Origin: Syntrophotalea carbinolica DSM 2380
GTDB taxonomy: Bacteria; Desulfobacterota; Desulfuromonadia; Desulfuromonadales; Syntrophotaleaceae
NCBI RefSeq assembly: GCF_000012885.1
Contig: NC_007498.2
Location: 1,054,001-1,118,000 of the forward strand
Length of the DNA: 64,000 nucleotides
Direction: 5' to 3'
Positions 45,401 to 55,107 of this stretch are shown in pieces. The notes beneath the pieces were generated by a model. That model saw only the letters and a program-made list of their open reading frames with translations, was not told the origin of the DNA and did no database searches. The position numbers and the translations under genes were made by a program. Each line of letters begins with the position of its first letter. Within the stretch, counting starts at the first letter, position 1.

Positions 45401-45994
45401 TCAATCTTTTTGCGAGGCTATTTTGTCCCGCAGGGTTTGTTCCAGTGTTTCCAGGGAGTCGAATCCCCATTGCTTGGCGAGGTGACGATAGGTTGCCTCC
45501 GACAGACTGGAGCCGGATTCCTGCAGGGCCAACATGTCGCCATGCAGCAGATCCAGGGTTTTATCCGAATAGGTTTCGAGTTCGCTGCGCAGGTAGGTTT
45601 CAAAAGAGGTCTGGCCCGGGGCATCCTGTTCTTTGGCAGGTGGTCGCCCGCCCTGCATCAGGTAGGGATGTCGGGTAATGAAGGCCTTTTGTCCCTCCAG
45701 CGCCAGGGGCACGATAGCGTCGATAGCGGGACTGAAGTTTTCACGGGGCAACAGGTTGTCCATGCGGGCATACTTGATGGCCAGCAGGTTGCGATCCGCG
45801 GCTTTGGCACGTTGCAGGTCGATGAGGTAGCTTTCGAGTGTCGGTGCCGACCATGCGGCGAACTGGGCCTGCCGGTGCAGCCTGAAGCTCTCGGGATCTT
45901 CCTGGCAGCGGTAACGATGCGCGGTCGGAACGGAGAGGAACATGGCCAGTTCCAGCTCAAGGATCTGCTCGATGATGATGTTTCGGGTTTCCAT
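45401..45994 (-). CDS. DUF4125 family protein
   Basis: A 197-residue protein of the DUF4125 family (starts METRNIIIEQILELELAMF; CQEDPESFRLHRQAQF; YARMDNLLP). No catalytic motif is recognisable. It is the last gene of a three-gene operon with DUF4037 and TPR proteins, with a GGAAAGGG ribosome site 20 bases after the DUF4037 stop. Repeated co-occurrence of these three families in anaerobes suggests one pathway, but its function is unknown. Confidence 0.75.
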   Translation of the reverse strand: METRNIIIEQILELELAMFLSVPTAHRYRCQEDPESFRLHRQAQFAAWSAPTLESYLIDLQRAKAADRNLLAIKYARMDNLLPRENFSPAIDAIVPLALEGQKAFITRHPYLMQGGRPPAKEQDAPGQTSFETYLRSELETYSDKTLDLLHGDMLALQESGSSLSEATYRHLAKQWGFDSLETLEQTLRDKIASQKD

Positions 45995-46014
45995 GGCATC
46001 CCTTTCCTTCTATC

Positions 46015-46941
46015 TCAGTTGAATACCGAGAAGTGGTTTCTAAGCTCGGAGTCGCGGATTCCGGCCTGGACTATGGGTCCGTGATCGAGCAGAAAATCGC
46101 TGCCCGAGTCGCTTAGCCCCTGGCGCTGCAATTCTTCGATGACCATCCCGCACAGCGCTTCGATGATGGCGACCTTTGCGTCCCTGTCCGGAGTATCCAG
46201 AAGACGGATGATCTGTTCGTGGACGACCTGCCCAAGAACCGGCAACGCCCTGGTGGCGCGGTGCAACCATTTGTAAAAAGGCGCATAGCGGCGGTTAATG
46301 TGGAAAATCATCATCATCAGATCCTGGCAGAACTGCATCTCCGCGTAGCGGCTGGCGAAAGGTTCATCGCGTTTCAGGCTGCGCCCCAGGTTGTACTGAC
46401 CGGTCTGGGCCATGGTCATGCAGCGTGAGGCGATTTTTTTACGGCGTATATCTTCCGGATAATAGTCGAGCAGATGCTGGCGCCATGCGGTGAAATCTCC
46501 GGCCGGATCATGAAATACGCTGCCGTTGGTGCAGACGCTGAGATTCTGTTCGGGCACCCGCAGCCATTCTTGCACTGTCCTCGGCGTATGCTTGAGCCCC
46601 GTATAACGTACGTAGAAACCGGCGATGCTCATGGGGCCCATGCGACCTTCCTCGCCGGGGCTGACCCGGCGTGGTCCATATCCTGCGAAACTTTCCGGCA
46701 GCTTCCGGTAGGCAGCGTGCAGTTCGGCTCCGTATTTTTCCAGGTCTTCCCGGGGCAGCCACAGGCAAAAGCCCGGTCCCCAGTCATGGTCGCGGGACAG
46801 ACTGTCGTCAAAACCGTAACATTCCGACCCCGGTCCCACCAGGCCCGCTGCCACGCGGTTCGCGATGTTCTTGAAGGAATCCCGGATCATCGGCAAACCG
46901 TGGGTGAAAAAATACTCTTTGGCCAGTGGCAATCCCTGCAT
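46015..46941 (-). CDS. DUF4037 protein, putative nucleotidyltransferase
   Basis: A 308-residue protein of the DUF4037 family. Near the N-terminus it has VGPGSECYGFDDSLSRDHDW, which fits the GS...D.D pattern of nucleotidyltransferase-fold enzymes, with Asp in RDHD as metal ligands. The rest is a long helical region (LMMMIFHINRRYAPFYKWLHRA) like the C-terminal bundle of such proteins. It lies between the TPR and DUF4125 genes with an 11-base gap upstream. The substrate is unknown. Confidence 0.75.
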   Translation of the reverse strand: MQGLPLAKEYFFTHGLPMIRDSFKNIANRVAAGLVGPGSECYGFDDSLSRDHDWGPGFCLWLPREDLEKYGAELHAAYRKLPESFAGYGPRRVSPGEEGRMGPMSIAGFYVRYTGLKHTPRTVQEWLRVPEQNLSVCTNGSVFHDPAGDFTAWRQHLLDYYPEDIRRKKIASRCMTMAQTGQYNLGRSLKRDEPFASRYAEMQFCQDLMMMIFHINRRYAPFYKWLHRATRALPVLGQVVHEQIIRLLDTPDRDAKVAIIEALCGMVIEELQRQGLSDSGSDFLLDHGPIVQAGIRDSELRNHFSVFN

Positions 46942-46952
46942 CCCCGAATCCT

Positions 46953-47621
46953 TTATCTGCTTTGCAGAAGTTCGATGTTTTTGGCGGTCTGGCGGGTTTT
47001 TTCCGTATGCCCGATGTGCTCGTAAATTGTTCTGGCTTTGTCGAAGTTGCTCAGCGCCGAGGTTGTTTCTCCGTCCATGGCCTGGATATAAGCGATATTG
47101 GCATGCTGGTCGGCCACCCTTTCACGATTGCCGGACTGTTCGAATCGCTGCAATGCCTGGTGGTAAAAGTCCAGCGCTGGCGTTGATTCGCCTCTGTCCC
47201 TGCAGACCGATCCCATGTTGCCCAACTGTTCGGCCGCCCGGTCCGGCAATGCACAGGCTTCGAACAGCCGCATGGCCTCCCTGAACACCGTCATGGCTTC
47301 GTCGTGGCGTTTCATGCGGGTCAGGAGCAAGCCGATATTGTTCTTGGTGGATGCCAGTCCCGTATTGTCGCCCATGGCACAACGCAGGGTTTCGACCTGT
47401 CGGTACGCGGCCAGCGCCTGGTCCTGCTGTCCGGTGGCACGGAAAATATCCGCTATGTTCATGCGCATACCGGCTTCGGCGGCGGTATCCCCCTTTTCGC
47501 CGTATAGACCGGCCGCTTCGGCAAAAGCCTCCAGGGCGGCAGCGTAAGAACCGGTTTTCAGGTGCTCCAGTCCGTTTTGGGCCAAAGACTTTGCCTTGTC
47601 TGCTGTCGTATCGCTGGTCAT
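46953..47621 (-). CDS. TPR repeat protein
   Basis: A 222-residue soluble protein made of about five tetratricopeptide repeats (for example ALEAFAEAAGLYGEKGD, ALAAYRQVETLRCAMGD, AMTVFREAMRLFEACAL, ALDFYHQALQRFEQSGN). Such proteins are scaffolds. It is the first gene of the operon with DUF4037 and DUF4125 and has a good AGGAGAG site. It probably organises the other two products. Confidence 0.82.
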   Translation of the reverse strand: MTSDTTADKAKSLAQNGLEHLKTGSYAAALEAFAEAAGLYGEKGDTAAEAGMRMNIADIFRATGQQDQALAAYRQVETLRCAMGDNTGLASTKNNIGLLLTRMKRHDEAMTVFREAMRLFEACALPDRAAEQLGNMGSVCRDRGESTPALDFYHQALQRFEQSGNRERVADQHANIAYIQAMDGETTSALSNFDKARTIYEHIGHTEKTRQTAKNIELLQSR

Positions 47622-47986
47622 GGACTCTCCTGTCGGACGGTGTGTCGAATAGGGGACGCCCGAGATGGTTCGGGCGGTGTGATGGCAAGGGATCGAGGAT
47701 CTTTCCCTATCATGCCGTAAACACCATGCGAGCTCAATATAAAACGAACATCGCAGGGAATAAGTCGAACATGATTTATCACAACTTGGGAAAATGGCGT
47801 CTTAACGGTAGGGTCGGGGACTGGGGCTTCAGATATCGGCATGGGCTGGAATGGGTTGCCTTGCGCAAGTCTTCTATAATAAATTGAGACTTGAAACCGA
47901 CGGGCTGCCTTGTTGCCGTGGGCAATTCCGTAGGCTTGCCTGTTTCGAATGCGTCGAATTCGCCATCAACTATGCGGGGATAATCT

Positions 47987-48892
47987 ATGGATCTGTTTTT
48001 GTCGGACTATGCAGAGATTTTCGAAAATCTTTTTGAGGGGCTCTATGTCGTCGATAGGAATCGTGTGATCAGGCGCTGGAATCGCGCCGCTGAACAGTTG
48101 ACGGGGTTTACCGCCGAGGAGATGATCGGCAGGCGGTGTGAGGATAATCTGCTGAATCATGTCGACGGTCATGGGCGGCAATTGTGCATATCGAACTGTC
48201 CCCTGGTCGAGGCGATGAATGAGGGACAGGCGCTTGAAAATGAGGTGTTTCTTCATCATAAAGATGGCCACCGTATGCCCGTCAGAGTGCGTATCAATCC
48301 GCTGCGCGACCGGTGCGGCGAGGTGGTGGGGGCCACAGAGCTGTTTGTGGACATGAGTGAGATGTCCGGGATTATGCAACAGGTGGAAGACCTGAAGCGG
48401 CAGACCCTGACGGATAGGTTGACGGGGTTGCCGAATCGAGCCTGCCTCGAGGGAGAACTGCAGCGAAGCCTCGACGAATACAAACGATACGGCTGGCCGG
48501 TCGGCCTGTTTTTCATGGACATCGATCATTTCAAGGCGGTTAACGACACCTATGGGCATGAGCGCGGCGATGATATCCTGCGCCTGGTGGCTACGACTCT
48601 GGCCCACAATTGCCGGGCCTCCGATATTGTCGGGCGCTGGGGCGGCGAGGAGTTTGTCGGTCTGGTCCGTAATGCCACTACGGCATCCCTGTTGCAGGTG
48701 GCAGAGCGCAGCAGAATGCTGGTGGAGCAGTCCTTCATCATGGTCGATGGACGCCCTCTCAATGTTACCCTTTCCGTGGGAGCGGCGTTGGTACGAGAGG
48801 GGGAATCCGCAGCCGGTCTCGTGCGACGCGCCGATCATCTGATGTTCGAAAGTAAGCATAAAGGCCGTAATTGTGTCAGCGCCGATGTTTGA
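47987..48892 (+). CDS. PAS-GGDEF diguanylate cyclase
   Basis: A 301-residue cytoplasmic protein: an N-terminal PAS domain (EGLYVVDRNRVIRRWNRAAEQL, with Cys residues in GRRCEDN and CISNCPL), then a GGDEF domain with LTGLPNRACLEGEL, DIDHFKAVNDTYGHERGD and an active GGEEF. No transmembrane segment, so it senses an internal signal, perhaps redox given the Cys pair. GGGGA precedes the ATG. Monocistronic. Confidence 0.87.
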   Translation: MDLFLSDYAEIFENLFEGLYVVDRNRVIRRWNRAAEQLTGFTAEEMIGRRCEDNLLNHVDGHGRQLCISNCPLVEAMNEGQALENEVFLHHKDGHRMPVRVRINPLRDRCGEVVGATELFVDMSEMSGIMQQVEDLKRQTLTDRLTGLPNRACLEGELQRSLDEYKRYGWPVGLFFMDIDHFKAVNDTYGHERGDDILRLVATTLAHNCRASDIVGRWGGEEFVGLVRNATTASLLQVAERSRMLVEQSFIMVDGRPLNVTLSVGAALVREGESAAGLVRRADHLMFESKHKGRNCVSADV

Positions 48893-49435
48893 CGCGTCCC
48901 GGTCCGTAACGCAGCCGCTGTTTTGATCTCCCGTCCGGTAAGGGCAGGGCGGTCGCTGCATAAAAACGGTTTGTGTTCATTTTTTCCGATGTTTGTTTGA
49001 TTTTGTTTTTATCTTCCCCCCGTTGTTTATTCCTTTCGTCCTTTCAAGTTCCGTGCGGTTGATCTTAGCCATGTTTGTTTTCCCTGTCTGAGGGCAAAAA
49101 ACAAGCCCCTTCCTTCTCTTTTATCTCGCCCGACTCCGTATGTCTCCGTACTGGTGGTGTTTTGTCGTGGAGAAAAGCTCCTGGCCAGGTCGCGTTCCCT
49201 GAGATGTGAATGTAGTAAAAAAATGGTTTTCAGGGAGATTTGTGAGGTTTTGTAAGGAAAACGCGAACGAACAAGAAGCAATGGTGTGCTGATTCGTTGC
49301 TCTTTTATAAACCTTCTGGTGTATCGGATTTTGGGTAAATACCTTTGTAAACAATGTGTTGGAGTTTGTTTCAGGGATTCTTGGGGGTGAAGGGTTGATG
49401 CCGTGGTGTGTTTTGTTGTGTAAGAAATTTTACTC
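48893..49435. other. Long leader region upstream of cutC
   Basis: About 540 bases without a believable gene. A 142-codon minus-strand frame here is rich in Thr, Ser and Arg, has no motif and no ribosome site, and was not called. CGAACGAACA at about 49269 may be an extra regulator half-site. Confidence 0.35.
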
Positions 49436-49480
49436 TTGACAACAAAAACGAACATAAACTACATTGATGTCGAACAGAAT
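49436..49480 (+). promoter_or_regulatory. cutC promoter with GlpR/DeoR-like half-sites
   Basis: TTGACA (49436-49441) with a TACATT -10 at 49460-49465. CGAACATAA (49449-49457) lies between the boxes and CGAACA recurs at 49471-49476. CGAACATA is the half-site recognised by GlpR-type DeoR regulators. The first 28 bases match the transporter promoter at 56380 at 25 positions. Confidence 0.65.
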
Positions 49481-49630
49481 GGTTCATCGGGAGCGTGACA
49501 GAGCTCATGGTCGGACACCGGTTGCTGCAAAACTGAACAGTCGCCGTCGTTTGGCCCTGTCGACCCTGATGATCGAAAGTTTTAAGCCACGCTTGTTAAC
49601 CTTTTACACCCAAGATAACGGAGGTTGATC

Positions 49631-52057
49631 ATGGCAGGATCTTGTTGTGGTGGAATAGCTGAAGGTGCCACCCGTAAGAAGTTTGAGCTTCCCGAGCGTA
49701 TTCAACGCCTCAAGGATGCCTATCTGCAAGTCAAGCCGAGCATTGCTATCGGTCGTGCTCTGGCTTTTACTGAAGTGACCCGCCAGAATCCCGGTATGCC
49801 GGAAATTCTGCGCCGGGCCCTGGCTTTTAAAAAAGCGTGTGAAGATGCGCCCTTGCTGATCCAGACCGACGAGTTGATCGTCGGACATCCTTGCGGTAAG
49901 CCGCGCGCCGGGGCTTTTTCCCCGGATATCGCCTGGAAATGGGTGCGCGACGAACTGGATACCATCGGTACGCGTTCCCAGGATCCCTTCGTGTTTAGCG
50001 AGGAAGACAAAAAAATCATGCGCGAAGAGATCTTCCCTTTCTGGGAAGGGCGGTCTCTGGATGAGATCTGTGAGACCCAGTACCGCGAAGCGGGCCTTTG
50101 GGAGTTTGCCGCCGAAGCGTTTGTCAGCGATCTTTCCTACCATCAGGTCAACGGCGGCGGCGATACCTGCCCCGGTTTCGACGTGATCCTGTTTACCAAA
50201 GGTGTCAGCGGCATCAAGGCCGAGGCTGAAGCCCATCTGGCCAAGCTGTCCATGGACGTGCCCGACGATATCGACCGGATTTACTTCTATAAAGCGGCTA
50301 TCCAGACCTGTGAAGGCATTGTGACCTACGCAAATCGCGTATCCGCCTATGCGAAGGAACTGGCCGAAAAAGAGCAGGATCCCAAGCGCAAGGCCGAGCT
50401 GGAAAAAATCGCGGAAGTCAATGCCCGCGTACCGGCCAACCCGCCCAGCTCCTTTCAGGAAGCCTTGCAGTCGATCTGGACCATCGAGTCGCTGTTCGTG
50501 ATCGAGGAAAACCAGACCGGTCTGTCCCTGGGGCGTCTCGACCAGTATGTTTATCCCTGCTACGAAGCCGACATCAAAGCCGGCGTTATCGACGAAGATC
50601 AGGCCTTTGAGCTGATGAGCTGTTTCATCATCAAATGCGCCGAAATGATGTGGCTCACCAGCGAGTTGGCCGCCAAATACTTTGCCGGTTACCAGCCTTT
50701 CATCAATCTGTGTGTCGGCGGGCAGAAACGCGAAGGTGGCGATGCCACCAACGACCTGACCTACCTGGTCATGGATGTTGTTCGCAAACTCGGCGTCTAT
50801 CAGCCTTCACTGGCCTGCCGCATTCACAACCAGTCGCCGCAGAAGTATCTGCAGAAAATCGTCGAAGTCGTTAAAGCCGGTCTCGGCTTTCCCGCATGTC
50901 ACTTCGACGATGCCCATATCAAGATGATGCTTCGTAAGGGCTACGATTTCGAAGATGCCCGCGATTACTGCCTTATGGGCTGCGTCGAACCTCAAAAGTC
51001 GGGCCGCATTTATCAGTGGACCTCCACCGGTTACACCCAGTGGCCGGTCGCCATCGAGTTCGTGCTCAACCGCGGCGTAATGAAGTGGCACGGAACCAAG
51101 CAGGGTATCGACACCGGCGATCTTGATCAGTTTGCGACCTATGAGCAGTTCGATGCCGCGGTCAAAGAGCAGATCGAATACATCTGCAAGCTGTCCGCAG
51201 TCGGCACCGTTATCAGTCAGCGCGTGCATCGCGATGTGGCGCCCAAGCCGATGATGTCCCTGTTTGTCGAAGGCTGTATGGAGACAGGCAAAGACGTTTC
51301 CGCCGGCGGTGCTGTGCTCAACCACGGTCCGGGGCTGATCTTCTCCGGTCTGGCCACCTATGCCGATTCCATGGCTTCTATCAAGAAGCTCGTCTACGAC
51401 GACAAGAAATACACTTTGGCCGATTTCCAGAAAGCGCTTGACGCCAACTGGGAAGGTTACGAGCAGATGCGCCAGGATTGCCTGGACGCACCCAAGTACG
51501 GCAACGACGACGACTACGCGGATAAGATTGCCGCCGATCTGGTCGAGTTTACCGAAAAGGCCTGCCGGCAGTTCAAGATGCTCTACTCCACCATGAGCCA
51601 CGGCACCCTGTCGATCTCCAACAACACCCCCATCGGTGAGATCACTGGCGCAACCGCGGATGGCCGCCTGGCTTTTACGCCGCTGTCCGACGGTATCAGC
51701 CCGGTACAGGGCGCCGACAAAATGGGGCCGACGGCGATCATCAAGTCGGTCAGCAAGATGAACTCAGAGTCGATGAACATCGGCATGGTGCACAACTTCA
51801 AGTTGATGGAAGGTATTCTGGAGACGCCTGAAGGCGAAGCCGGTCTGATTACCCTGCTGCGTACCGCTTCGATTCTCGGCAACGGTCAGATGCAGTTCAG
51901 CTACGTCGATAACGAGGTGCTCAAGCAGGCTCAGCAGAGCCCCGAAGAATACCGCGACCTCATGATTCGTGTGGCCGGTTACAGCGCCTTCTTTGTCGAG
52001 TTGTGCAAAGAAGTGCAGGATGAAATCATCAGCCGTACCACGCTGTCCGGTTTCTAA
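49631..52057 (+). CDS. cutC: Choline trimethylamine-lyase (glycyl radical enzyme)
   Basis: An 808-residue glycyl radical enzyme that cleaves choline to trimethylamine and acetaldehyde. The radical site is Gly783 in RVAGYSA near the C-terminus; the thiyl Cys451 and Glu453 lie in [10 protein letters not shown]. Tyr170 and Asp178 (YHQVNGGGD), Phe357 and Thr464 are also present. All these match the choline-contacting residues of Desulfovibrio alaskensis CutC with a constant offset of 38, so identity with CutC rather than diol or glycerol dehydratase is strong. The N-terminus is 38 residues shorter than that enzyme. The ATG at 49631 has GGAGG. The activase gene is 6 kb downstream, and there are no microcompartment genes. 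The acetaldehyde would go to cytoplasmic alcohol/aldehyde dehydrogenases. Confidence 0.95.
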   Translation: MAGSCCGGIAEGATRKKFELPERIQRLKDAYLQVKPSIAIGRALAFTEVTRQNPGMPEILRRALAFKKACEDAPLLIQTDELIVGHPCGKPRAGAFSPDIAWKWVRDELDTIGTRSQDPFVFSEEDKKIMREEIFPFWEGRSLDEICETQYREAGLWEFAAEAFVSDLSYHQVNGGGDTCPGFDVILFTKGVSGIKAEAEAHLAKLSMDVPDDIDRIYFYKAAIQTCEGIVTYANRVSAYAKELAEKEQDPKRKAELEKIAEVNARVPANPPSSFQEALQSIWTIESLFVIEENQTGLSLGRLDQYVYPCYEADIKAGVIDEDQAFELMSCFIIKCAEMMWLTSELAAKYFAGYQPFINLCVGGQKREGGDATNDLTYLVMDVVRKLGVYQPSLACRIHNQSPQKYLQKIVEVVKAGLGFPACHFDDAHIKMMLRKGYDFEDARDYCLMGCVEPQKSGRIYQWTSTGYTQWPVAIEFVLNRGVMKWHGTKQGIDTGDLDQFATYEQFDAAVKEQIEYICKLSAVGTVISQRVHRDVAPKPMMSLFVEGCMETGKDVSAGGAVLNHGPGLIFSGLATYADSMASIKKLVYDDKKYTLADFQKALDANWEGYEQMRQDCLDAPKYGNDDDYADKIAADLVEFTEKACRQFKMLYSTMSHGTLSISNNTPIGEITGATADGRLAFTPLSDGISPVQGADKMGPTAIIKSVSKMNSESMNIGMVHNFKLMEGILETPEGEAGLITLLRTASILGNGQMQFSYVDNEVLKQAQQSPEEYRDLMIRVAGYSAFFVELCKEVQDEIISRTTLSGF

Positions 52058-52060
52058 AAA

Positions 52061-52100
52061 ACTGTCAGGGCGGATTGGTAAACCGGTCCGCCCTGACAGT
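52061..52100 (+). terminator. Strong hairpin between cutC and porin
   Basis: A 14-bp perfect stem (ACTGTCAGGGCGGA at 52061-52074 with its complement at 52087-52100) starts four bases after the cutC stop. No T run follows, so it may protect the cutC transcript or only partly terminate. Confidence 0.65.
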
Positions 52101-52332
52101 CATGCAGTTTGTGTTTGCAGGGTTGTGTCGGACGGTAGGGTTTCGACCTTTGAAAATTTGCATATTTTATGAAATGCGCCTGGTTGGTAATTCAGTATCC
52201 GAAATGTGAACAGGCTTGTCATCCGATGCCGTAAGGAGTGTCGGATTTATGATGAAAACAGCCTAGGAGTTGTCGGTTCTGTGTGCTCGCCGACAATGAA
52301 CGCAGGACATTACTCGATGGAGGAGCAAGGCA

Positions 52333-53724
52333 ATGAAGAAGGTTAGATTGGGGAAAAAGTTGTTGCTTGGTTTGCTGGCAGCCTGCCTGGCTTTAGGTGC
52401 GGCGCCGGTTCAGGCGGAAATTTACGGTATCGATTATAAGGGGTTGCATGCCGGTGTCGGTTTGACCGCCGCCATGGGTACTTTCCATACCAGTAACTCC
52501 AATTTCGGCGCCGGCGGCGTGGTGAACGGCGACAAGGACAACAGTTGGTTCGAAGCGTATATTATGCCGAGTTTGAACCTGTCTTACGATTCCGGCAAGT
52601 TCGGTACTCTGTACGGAGAGTTCGCCTACGTCGGCAGTCAGACCTTTGGCGGTATCGATCCCATCGGCTTTTCCCAGACGTTCGGCGGTAGCGAAAATCC
52701 CGGTGATTGGGAATCCGAACTGTTTTATGTCGGCTGGAAATCCGGATCCCTGATTCCGGGGCTGCCTGAAAATGTCATCGACATCTCCTTTGGCGAACAG
52801 ACCTTCTCTATTGGCGACGGGTTTCTGGTTGCCGATGCGGAGTTCGACGGAGCCAAGGGGTGTTACTGGATCGCTCCCCACAAATCGTTCCGTGAAACCG
52901 CTATCCTCAAAGTCAATACTGAACCCGTACGGGCCGACTTCTTTTACCTCAAGGCCGACAAGGATTACGCCGATACCGAAATGTACGGCGTGAATGTGGA
53001 ATATATCAAGGAAGGCTTCGGTACTCTCGGTGCTTCCTGGATGACCGTGACCGACGCCAACGAATTCTATGAGGATGGCGTGACCGAAAACTTCTACGCC
53101 AACCGCGACGGCATGGATATCTGGAGCGTGCGTTTCCAGGGCAATCCGTTGACGGCGTGGGGTCTGGAAGAACTCTTCCTGGCCGGTGAATACGCCGATG
53201 AGTCCGGCGGCGACCGGGCCGATGTGGATGCCTACGGCTACTATCTGGAAGCCGGCTGGACCTTCAGCAATCTGCCCTGGACACCGACTCTGAGCTATCG
53301 TTACGCCTTCTTTTCCGGCGACGAAACCGATACCGACGATTACGAAGCCTTCGATCCCATGTTCTACGGTTTCCTGCGCGGCTGGGGCACCCATTTCATG
53401 GGTGAGGTGGTTGGCGAATACCACCTGTTCAACAGCAACCAGCAGATCCAGATGGTGCACCTGAACCTGGTCCCGACCGACAAGCTGTCCGTCGGTGCGA
53501 TCTACTACAACTTCAAGCTCGACCAGAACAACATCTTCGGCACGCCTGTCACCAGCGATGAGTATGCCGATGAAATCAACCTTTACGCCGACTATGCTCT
53601 CAATGACAATGTGTGGATCAGCGGCGTGTTCGGTTGCGCTTTCCCCGGCGAAGCCGCCGAGCAGTACTGGGGCGATGATCAGGCCATGATGATTGTGGAA
53701 GCCTACGTGTCCTTTTACTTCTAA
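52333..53724 (+). CDS. Outer-membrane porin-like protein
   Basis: A 463-residue exported protein: signal peptide (KKLLLGLLAACLALGAAPVQA, cleavage before EIYG), then many amphipathic beta strands rich in Tyr, Gly, Asp, ending in VEAYVSFYF, the terminal Phe of outer-membrane barrels. It probably forms a channel. GGAGG precedes the ATG. Its place directly after cutC suggests it helps choline or a related cation cross the outer membrane; the many surface Asp and Glu residues would suit this, but specificity is inferred. Confidence 0.75.
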   Translation: MKKVRLGKKLLLGLLAACLALGAAPVQAEIYGIDYKGLHAGVGLTAAMGTFHTSNSNFGAGGVVNGDKDNSWFEAYIMPSLNLSYDSGKFGTLYGEFAYVGSQTFGGIDPIGFSQTFGGSENPGDWESELFYVGWKSGSLIPGLPENVIDISFGEQTFSIGDGFLVADAEFDGAKGCYWIAPHKSFRETAILKVNTEPVRADFFYLKADKDYADTEMYGVNVEYIKEGFGTLGASWMTVTDANEFYEDGVTENFYANRDGMDIWSVRFQGNPLTAWGLEELFLAGEYADESGGDRADVDAYGYYLEAGWTFSNLPWTPTLSYRYAFFSGDETDTDDYEAFDPMFYGFLRGWGTHFMGEVVGEYHLFNSNQQIQMVHLNLVPTDKLSVGAIYYNFKLDQNNIFGTPVTSDEYADEINLYADYALNDNVWISGVFGCAFPGEAAEQYWGDDQAMMIVEAYVSFYF

Positions 53725-53773
53725 ACACAGTTGACGAGCTGCCCTGCGGGGCAGCCGCAAACTTCCTCCCAAG

Positions 53774-53815
53774 GCTCCCGGTCAGACCGCAAGGTTTGCC
53801 GGGGGCTTTTTTTTT
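53774..53815 (+). terminator. Intrinsic terminator of the porin gene
   Basis: GCTCCCGG (53774-53781) pairs with CCGGGGGC (53799-53806, one G-U), with a small inner hairpin GACC-GCAA-GGTT, followed by nine T. Confidence 0.75.
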
Positions 53816-53917
53816 ACGGTGATAGAGATGGTGTTCGGTGCAAAGCGCGATGCCGGGACTGTCGGCGGGGGAGGAGGGCGTAGACCAGGGGGTGGAGCGG
53901 GTGGCCTTGTTGGGCTG

Positions 53918-55015
53918 TCAGCAGGGGAAAAGGGCTTTTTGCAGTACGCGTTCGACTTTGCTGCGATTTTTTTCGAGCCAGCGCATCAGGCGCACGTGGT
54001 GTTTGAGGTAGTAGAGGTATTCCTTGTCGGGGCAATTTTCCCTTTCCAGGTAGTACGTTTCGTCGGTCGCCCATTTGATGAGGCTGAGGTTGGCGGCGGT
54101 CACCATGGGGAAGAAAAAATCGCACTCTTCGGTGGTCAAGGGGCCGGGATTATCCGAGCGGCAGGCGCCTTTTTGATATGCCCGGAGAAACAGAGGGGTT
54201 TTACGCAGCCACAGGCTGCCATCCGTATTGGCTTCCCAGCAGCTGCAGAAGTAAATGACGGCCAGGGCTACATCGAACAATCGCAGGTCGAGGCAGGCTC
54301 GGTCGAAATCGAACACGCCGATAACCCGGTTGAGATTGTATTTCTGGTTGCCGGGGTGGAAGTCGCCGTGAATTCCGATGATCGGCAGATCTGTGGCTTG
54401 TGTCAGTTGGTCATGGGTTCTCTGGCTGATGGCCAGGATGTCCGGAAGGTTTTTGAGGAAGTATTGGTCGAAGCAGCTTTTTTGGGCCCGTTCGGCGCAT
54501 CGATCGAGGTTGGCCGGCAGGGCGGACAGGCGTTTGAGGATAGGCTGGTGGAGCGATTCCAGCGGACCCGGATCGAAATCGGCGGCGCAGTTGTGCAGAT
54601 CGGCCAGCATTCGGCCGGAGTAGGTGTATTCCTCGTCGCTGAGACGATTGGATGTCCAGGAGTATTTGTCTTCGCCGCCGATGAATTCGAATACCGAGTA
54701 AAGGAGATCTTCCGAGGTGCCGGCGTTCGGGACAGGCCGGCGAGCAAAATTGGCGCCTTCTCGCGTACGTACGAGGGCGGCGACCATGTGCCCTCCGTTT
54801 GCAACGATATGTTCGATCAGCGAGTGCTCGAAGCAGATATGTTCGACGGGGGTTCCCTGACGATAAATACGCAATAGGTATTTATGGAAACGGTTGCCGG
54901 TCTGGGTCGTGAGTTTGAAGCTGAAGTTGGTGTAGCCGCCATACAGTTGCGCAATTTCTTTGAACTTGCCGATGTCGTAGCAGTCCTCGATGACTCTGAC
55001 CGCCTGTTTGATCAT
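53918..55015 (-). CDS. APH/choline kinase-like phosphotransferase
   Basis: A 365-residue protein of the aminoglycoside phosphotransferase/homoserine-kinase-like superfamily. The catalytic loop is GIHGDFHPGNQKYN and the metal-binding Asp is in VFDFDRACLD; the N-lobe has the Gly-rich GGYTNFSFKL. Such enzymes phosphorylate small alcohols or amines, including choline. It follows the DeoR regulator gene in the choline locus, so choline or an ethanolamine-like alcohol is a reasonable but unproven substrate. The ATG at 55015 begins the conserved part. Confidence 0.72.
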   Translation of the reverse strand: MIKQAVRVIEDCYDIGKFKEIAQLYGGYTNFSFKLTTQTGNRFHKYLLRIYRQGTPVEHICFEHSLIEHIVANGGHMVAALVRTREGANFARRPVPNAGTSEDLLYSVFEFIGGEDKYSWTSNRLSDEEYTYSGRMLADLHNCAADFDPGPLESLHQPILKRLSALPANLDRCAERAQKSCFDQYFLKNLPDILAISQRTHDQLTQATDLPIIGIHGDFHPGNQKYNLNRVIGVFDFDRACLDLRLFDVALAVIYFCSCWEANTDGSLWLRKTPLFLRAYQKGACRSDNPGPLTTEECDFFFPMVTAANLSLIKWATDETYYLERENCPDKEYLYYLKHHVRLMRWLEKNRSKVERVLQKALFPC

Positions 55016-55107
55016 GAGCCTGCAGAATAACTGACTCGGGAAGGTACTCGGAGACGATGCCGGAGCATCGCTCTTTTTCCTTTGTATCAAAGGTCCCCCG
55101 CCCGGCA

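Noticed and set aside
49027-49455. 142-codon minus-strand open frame before cutC
   Set aside because: No ribosome site or motif, low-complexity composition, and it overlaps the cutC promoter.
49631-52057. Reading the glycyl radical enzyme as a diol/glycerol dehydratase, isethionate lyase or pyruvate formate-lyase
   Set aside because: All choline-contacting residues of CutC are present at one constant offset, and the activase has the matching two-cluster form.
52393-53772. 459-codon minus-strand open frame
   Set aside because: Antisense to the porin gene, which has a signal peptide and terminal Phe on the plus strand.
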